Shown here: positions 60,448 to 64,000 of the stretch, one piece after another
Layout: every line of letters begins with the position of its first letter
Numbering within the stretch: position 1 is the first letter of the stretch
Source of the DNA: Streptomyces lateritius
GTDB lineage: Bacteria > Actinomycetota > Actinomycetes > Streptomycetales > Streptomycetaceae
Direction: 5' to 3'
DNA: 64,000 bases
Assembly (NCBI RefSeq): GCF_014649715.1
Contig: NZ_BMTO01000006.1
Span: 333,999-397,998, forward strand
The notes under the pieces: generated by a model
Database searches by the model: none
What the model was told of the DNA's origin: nothing
Seen by the model: the letters and a program-made list of their open reading frames with translations, nothing else
Position numbers and translations under genes: made by a program

Positions 60448-61435
60448 CCACCCGACCCGACTCCGGATTGTCCGCGCACGCCCACACACCGTGCGGGCAG
60501 TAGTCCGTGAAGGTCTGGTAGACCGGCCGGTGCCGGGCGAACCAGTCGAGCATCCCCCGCACGTACGCCGGGTTGTCGCCGTTGCGGAACAGCCCCCACT
60601 CCGGGTACGAGACGGGCTTGCCGTGCGCCGCCGCGAACCGCACATGGTCCGCGAGCCCGAACTCCTCCGTCACCTGCTCCTCGAAGCCCAGCCCCTCCGG
60701 CTGGTCGTAGGCGTCCATCCCGATGATGTCGACGTAGGAGTCGCCCGGGTAACAGCGCGGCCACTCCACCGCGTCCCGCCCCCGGCTGGCCGTGAAGTCG
60801 AAGCGGAAGCGCTGGCCGGGCACCGCGCGCAGCACGGTCACCACCCGCCGCCAGTAGGCCTTCCACGTCTCCGGGTCCGGCCCGCAGCGATGGCTGTAGG
60901 TGGTGCCGTTCATCTCCCAGCCCAGGACCAGCACCGCGTCGGACAGCCGGTGGGCGACCAGCCGCTCGCCCAGCGTGCGGAAGTGCACGTCGTAGGAGCC
61001 GGTCGCGCCGCGCCGCAGCCCGGCCCGGACCTCCTCGTCCGGCAGCCCCTCCTCGCTGCGGTCGAGCAGCGGCACGTTCAGCACGAAGAGCCGCCCCGGC
61101 CGCTCGGCCTTCCACCGCGCCCACGGCTCGAAGAGAGCCGGATGCCCCTCGATGTTGGACCATCGGTCACCCGGCAGATACGTGTGCCCCACCGTCAGCG
61201 AGGCGCCCCCGAGCCAGCGCTGGACCTCGGCGATCCGTCGCACCCCGGCCTCGTCCGAGCCCGTGAAGAACCCGGACGGCACGGTCACCGGCTCCGGAGG
61301 CGGCACGGACGGCACGACCGGCTCACCCGCGGTGTACCGGGCCCCCGGGGCGAGCCGGTCGTACGGCAGGACCAGCGCGAGAACGACCGCGAGCAGCGCG
61401 ATCAGTGCGGCCCGCGGCCGGCGGAGGGAGGTCAC
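60413..61435 (-). CDS. secreted GH26-like glycoside hydrolase
   Basis: 340 residues. A short membrane-anchor or signal segment (about 8-28) and a Pro-rich linker precede the catalytic barrel. The likely acid/base Glu is in 'VLVLGWEMNGTTY' and the nucleophile Glu in 'GKPVSYPEWGLFRNGDNP', the arrangement of GH26 beta-mannanases and related enzymes; 'YVDIIGMDAYD' lies between them. It probably cleaves a mannose- or xylose-containing polysaccharide outside the cell. The GTG start is 1 base after the stop of the VKOR gene, so translation is coupled to it. Confidence 0.85.
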   Translation of the reverse strand: MTSLRRPRAALIALLAVVLALVLPYDRLAPGARYTAGEPVVPSVPPPEPVTVPSGFFTGSDEAGVRRIAEVQRWLGGASLTVGHTYLPGDRWSNIEGHPALFEPWARWKAERPGRLFVLNVPLLDRSEEGLPDEEVRAGLRRGATGSYDVHFRTLGERLVAHRLSDAVLVLGWEMNGTTYSHRCGPDPETWKAYWRRVVTVLRAVPGQRFRFDFTASRGRDAVEWPRCYPGDSYVDIIGMDAYDQPEGLGFEEQVTEEFGLADHVRFAAAHGKPVSYPEWGLFRNGDNPAYVRGMLDWFARHRPVYQTFTDYCPHGVWACADNPESGRVVRGALGATGRP

Positions 61436-61436
61436 G

Positions 61437-62084
61437 TCAACTGGTCCAGAAGTCCCACCAGCGGGTCAGGATCAGCATCCCGATGATCCCGATGTGCAGG
61501 ACGGGCAGCGCGAAGGTGAACTCGTCCAGGAACCCCTTCAGCGCGGCGGGGGCGGGCAGCACGCCCGTACGGACGTTGTGCGAGGTCACGTACCAGAACA
61601 TCACCAGGGTCGCGGTCCAGGTCAGACAGCACCACAGGCAGAGCGAGTTGATCTCGTACAGCGACTGGTACATCAGCCACGTGCAGAAGCCGACGCCGAA
61701 CAGCATCCCGGCGTTCAGACCGAGCCAGAACCAGCCGCGGTAGCGCGCACCGGCCAGGAGGGCGGCACCGACGGCGACGACCGCGCCGAAGGTCACGAGA
61801 CCCAGCAGCGGGTTCGGGAAGCCGAACACCGCCGCCTGCTCGCTCTTCATGATGTTGCCGCACGAGACGATCGGGTTCAGGCTGCAGCCCGGCTGGAAGT
61901 TCGGATCCTCCAGGAGCTTGAACTTGTCGATCGTGATGACCCAGGCGGCCAGCACACCGGCCGCACCGGTGACCACGAGCAGCCAGGCCAGGGCCCGGCT
62001 CGCCCCGGCCGGCCCCTGCTTCCCGTCGTCCTGCGCGAGCTGCCGTTGCCCCGGTACTCCGCCCTGGACATCCACCGTCGCCAT
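61437..62084 (-). CDS. vitamin K epoxide reductase (VKOR) family protein
   Basis: 215 residues, four or five membrane helices. The family motifs are 'QPGCSLNPIVSCGNIMKSEQ', with the loop cysteine pair, and 'INSLCLWCCLTWTATLVMFW', with the CxxC active site next to quinone. In actinobacteria VKOR replaces DsbB and re-oxidises DsbA-like oxidases that form disulfides in exported proteins. ATG 62084 (MATVDVQGG) is preferred to an earlier in-frame start. It is followed at 1 base by the GH26-like gene, whose product is exported. Confidence 0.92.
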   Translation of the reverse strand: MATVDVQGGVPGQRQLAQDDGKQGPAGASRALAWLLVVTGAAGVLAAWVITIDKFKLLEDPNFQPGCSLNPIVSCGNIMKSEQAAVFGFPNPLLGLVTFGAVVAVGAALLAGARYRGWFWLGLNAGMLFGVGFCTWLMYQSLYEINSLCLWCCLTWTATLVMFWYVTSHNVRTGVLPAPAALKGFLDEFTFALPVLHIGIIGMLILTRWWDFWTS

Positions 62085-62106
62085 GTCGCCGCCGCCCCCT
62101 GCCCGC

Positions 62107-62610
62107 TCAGCCCTGCAGCCGCCGCACCGGCAGCACCGCGTGCCCACCTGCCGCCAGGGGATCCTCGCCGGCAAAGAAGGACCGCAGCTGCTCCCCCGAA
62201 ACCGCCCCGCCGGGCGGGACCTCGGGCCAAGGGCGGACGGAGCACATCATGTAGGCGTGTCCGAGCTCCTTGGCAGCCGCCTCCCACCCCGCCGGCACCG
62301 AACACTGCACCTTCAGGAACGGCAGGGTGAGGACCGCCTGCTGAGCCTCGACGAGGAGGTGGGCGTCGACCCGGGAATCCTGGGACGCGTCGATCACCGG
62401 CCCGCCGACGGTCAGGCCCATGCCCTCCACGGCGGCCCGCATCGCTTCTTCACCAGCCTCGGGACCATCGCTGCCGTCGCCGAGCGAATACACCATCAGA
62501 TACGGAGCCGCGGGCTTGTCGTCGGTGGGACCGATGGTCCAGAAGACCGCCGAGAGAGTCCCCAGCGGAGAGGCGCTGCGCGCCTCGGAAACGACATTGG
62601 AAGAAGTCAT
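62107..62610 (-). CDS. DUF5949-like cytoplasmic protein
   Basis: 167 residues from ATG 62610. No signal or membrane helix. Recognisable blocks are 'AVFWTIGPTDDKPAAPYLMV', 'AAVEGMGLTVGGPVIDAS', 'AVLTLPFLKVQCSVP' and 'GHAYMMCSVRPWPEVPPGG', which I associate, from memory, with the Streptomyces family DUF5949. Function unknown. It lies 22 bases upstream of the VKOR gene in the same direction and probably starts that operon from a leaderless promoter. Confidence 0.75.
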   Translation of the reverse strand: MTSSNVVSEARSASPLGTLSAVFWTIGPTDDKPAAPYLMVYSLGDGSDGPEAGEEAMRAAVEGMGLTVGGPVIDASQDSRVDAHLLVEAQQAVLTLPFLKVQCSVPAGWEAAAKELGHAYMMCSVRPWPEVPPGGAVSGEQLRSFFAGEDPLAAGGHAVLPVRRLQG

Positions 62611-62618
62611 GGGTCCGG

Positions 62619-62624
62619 ATGCTA
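62619..62624 (-). promoter_or_regulatory. -10 box TAGCAT, leaderless start
   Basis: On the minus strand TAGCAT lies 8 bases before ATG 62610. The same box and spacing precede the DUF2079 gene. Confidence 0.5.
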
Positions 62625-62760
62625 GTGGCCGCATGCCGGCCGTTCCGCGCCGAATTCACTCGATCGGCCCATGTTCACCCGGCTGGCATTTCACCCGCAA
62701 CAAAGCCGCGTTTTCCTCGTTGTGCCCAGAGGGCATTCGTCGACCACCAGGAGATCACTC

Positions 62761-63177
62761 ATGATCGTCCCGCGCCGCGTCGCACTGCGGTCCCTCTTCA
62801 CCGTGGCCGTCGCCGCCTTCACGGGCGGTGCGCTGGCCCGAATCGCCACCACGCCTCCCGCACGGCCCGACCCCCGAGTCGACCGTTCCGGAGATTTCCC
62901 GGCCGATCTCTTCGACGAGATGTACGGAGGGCGCCGCATCCAGGCTCGTACCACCCCGGCCGGTGTGCCGGAGGTCCGCGTCGACGGCAGGCCGCTGCAT
63001 CTGATGCGCTGCGCGGACGGCGGCTACCTCACCCCCATCGATCACTACCAGACCTGTCCGACACCACTGGCGGCCACCCGCGCGGCCGTGGACGAGTTGG
63101 GGTCCGCGCCACTGTCCCGCTTCGCGGCGGCCCACGGCGCCGGCCCGGGAGGGAGCCCGCGTGGTCTACACACGTAA
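62761..63177 (+). CDS. melC1: tyrosinase copper chaperone MelC1
   Basis: 138 residues. A twin-Arg-like leader ('RRVALRSLFTVAVAAFTGGA', about 5-35) is followed by the caddie-protein domain with 'LFDEMYGGRRIQARTTPAG', 'VRVDGRPLHLMRCADGGYLT' and 'IDHYQTCPTPLAATRAAVDE', where His, Met and Cys can carry copper. It inserts Cu into MelC2 and takes it through the Tat pathway as a complex. ATG 62761 follows AGGAG. The stop overlaps the start of melC2 by 17 bases. The last residues, past the overlap, are not conserved-looking. Confidence 0.93.
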   Translation: MIVPRRVALRSLFTVAVAAFTGGALARIATTPPARPDPRVDRSGDFPADLFDEMYGGRRIQARTTPAGVPEVRVDGRPLHLMRCADGGYLTPIDHYQTCPTPLAATRAAVDELGSAPLSRFAAAHGAGPGGSPRGLHT

Positions 63178-64000
63178 GAACCAGCGCGATCTGACCAGCG
63201 CCGAGCGGAGGAAGTTCGTCTCCGCCGTCCTGGAGCTCAAGCGCAGCGGGGTGTACGACGAGTTCGTCCGCACGCACATCGACTACTACGTCTCCGACGG
63301 CGACGGCGAGCAGCGGTTGGCCCACATGGCGCCCAGCTTCCTGCCCTGGCACCGCAAGTTCCTGCTGGAGTTCGAGCGGGCGCTGCGCCGGATCGACCCC
63401 ACGGTGAGCGTGCCGTACTGGGACTGGACGCGCGACAACACCCCGGCGGCCTCGCTCTGGAGCGACGACTTCATGGGCGGCAACGGCCGCCGCGGCGACC
63501 TCCAGGTGATGACCGGCCCGTTCGCCTACGCGGGCGGACGATGGACCGTGAAGCACAACATGACCGAAGGCCGGTTCCTGACCAGGGACTTCGGTCGCCC
63601 CCGTGCCCCGATCACGCTGCCCACCAAGGCGCAGCTGGACGAGGTGATGCGGGAGACGGTGTACGACGTGGCGCCCTGGAACTCCACGAGCGCCTCGGGG
63701 TTCCGCAACCGCCTGGAGGGCTGGGCGCCGGGCCGGGGCAACGACCGCTTCCGCATCCACAACCGTGTGCACCGCTGGGTCGGCGGTCTGATGCTGGGCG
63801 GGGCCTCGGTCAACGACCCCGTCTTCTGGCTCCACCACTCCTTCGTCGACCTGCTCTGGTCGCGCTGGCAGCAGCGCAACCCCCGTGCCGGCTATCTGCC
63901 GGCGCAGCCGCCGCCGCTCGGCGACTCGCAGTACGGCCGGATCGCGGCCCGCGACGAGCAGATGGAGCCCTGGGGTGTCACGCCGGCCCAGATGCTCGAC
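63161..64000 (+). CDS. melC2: tyrosinase MelC2 (5' part, runs off window)
   Basis: 280 residues are visible from GTG 63161 (preceded by GGGAGGGA) with no stop before the window edge. CuA ligands are H39, H55 and H64 ('RTHIDYY', 'RLAHMAPSFLPWHRKF'); CuB ligands lie in 'RIHNRVHRWVGG' and 'DPVFWLHHSFVDLLWSRWQQ'. All six are intact. It oxidises tyrosine to dopaquinone, giving melanin, after secretion with MelC1. MelC2 has no signal peptide of its own, as expected. The complete protein should be about 275-290 residues, so only a few residues can be missing. Confidence 0.95.
   Translation, partial: MVYTRKNQRDLTSAERRKFVSAVLELKRSGVYDEFVRTHIDYYVSDGDGEQRLAHMAPSFLPWHRKFLLEFERALRRIDPTVSVPYWDWTRDNTPAASLWSDDFMGGNGRRGDLQVMTGPFAYAGGRWTVKHNMTEGRFLTRDFGRPRAPITLPTKAQLDEVMRETVYDVAPWNSTSASGFRNRLEGWAPGRGNDRFRIHNRVHRWVGGLMLGGASVNDPVFWLHHSFVDLLWSRWQQRNPRAGYLPAQPPPLGDSQYGRIAARDEQMEPWGVTPAQMLD

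Overview
The window is high-GC actinobacterial DNA, almost certainly from a Streptomyces chromosome. The evidence is strong G/C bias at third codon positions, many GTG starts, secreted proteins with Ala-rich leaders, a melC1-melC2 tyrosinase pair, a DasR-type operator before a chitinase, many ATGA/GTGA gene overlaps, and family types typical of the genus. About 60 protein genes are supported. No rRNA, tRNA, CRISPR array or insertion sequence was seen. Most of the window looks like ordinary conserved chromosome with small accessory patches.

Layout. 1-6.8 kb: end of an unrecognised exported protein, a secreted SGNH hydrolase with a lectin tail, class II fumarase (fumC), a DUF402 protein, and a SpoIIE-type PP2C phosphatase/anti-sigma-like protein preceded by a possible coupled 54-codon ORF. 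6.9-12.9 kb: a class A penicillin-binding protein, then a PadR regulator-ABC ATPase-FtsX permease operon. 13-15.2 kb: oxyR divergent from ahpC-ahpD (peroxide defence). 15.2-21 kb: a membrane protein coupled to an AI-2E-type permease, a secreted SLT-fold muramidase-like protein with a structured leader, a PIN-PhoH protein and a cis-prenyltransferase. 21-28 kb: aldo/keto reductase, HxlR and winged-helix regulators, a DUF2079 membrane protein, a prepilin peptidase, DUF192, a GT-C mannosyltransferase-like protein and a decayed gene.

28.4-39.8 kb, all leftward, is a complete Tad/Flp pilus locus: a zinc-ribbon protein, CpaB, TadZ, two TadE-like pseudopilins, the CpaF/TadA ATPase, TadB, TadC, an embedded histidine kinase and response regulator translationally coupled to TadC, a Flp-like pilin, a TadG-like protein, a lipoprotein and an OmpA-domain protein. 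The type IV prepilin peptidase lies 2 kb downstream. This is the most system-like part of the window. The built-in two-component pair (with an unusual receiver) and the OmpA protein suggest surface sensing or anchoring.

40-47.4 kb: a secreted GH18 chitinase with a DasR-like operator, a Ser/Thr kinase, an M14 carboxypeptidase, and a receptor-like Ser/Thr kinase overlapping a Cys/Gly-tailed membrane protein. 47.4-53.1 kb: a D-amino-acid/sugar-acid catabolic cluster (RidA, IclR, PfkB kinase, PLP deaminase/aldolase, D-aminoacylase) whose GntP-type permease has been reduced to its two ends by an internal deletion. 53.2-64 kb: MptB-like mannosyltransferase, a membrane protein, an alanine-type aminotransferase, a small protein behind a palindrome-bearing promoter, GTP-dependent PEP carboxykinase, a hemolysin-III/PAQR protein, a GH26-like hydrolase coupled to a VKOR protein, a DUF5949-like protein and melC1-melC2 running off the right end.

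Transcription signals are unusually readable. Nine genes have a TANNNT box 6-8 nt before their start codon, as expected for leaderless mRNAs, and about a dozen intrinsic terminator hairpins sit between genes. All functions come from motif reading and family knowledge; no database search was run.
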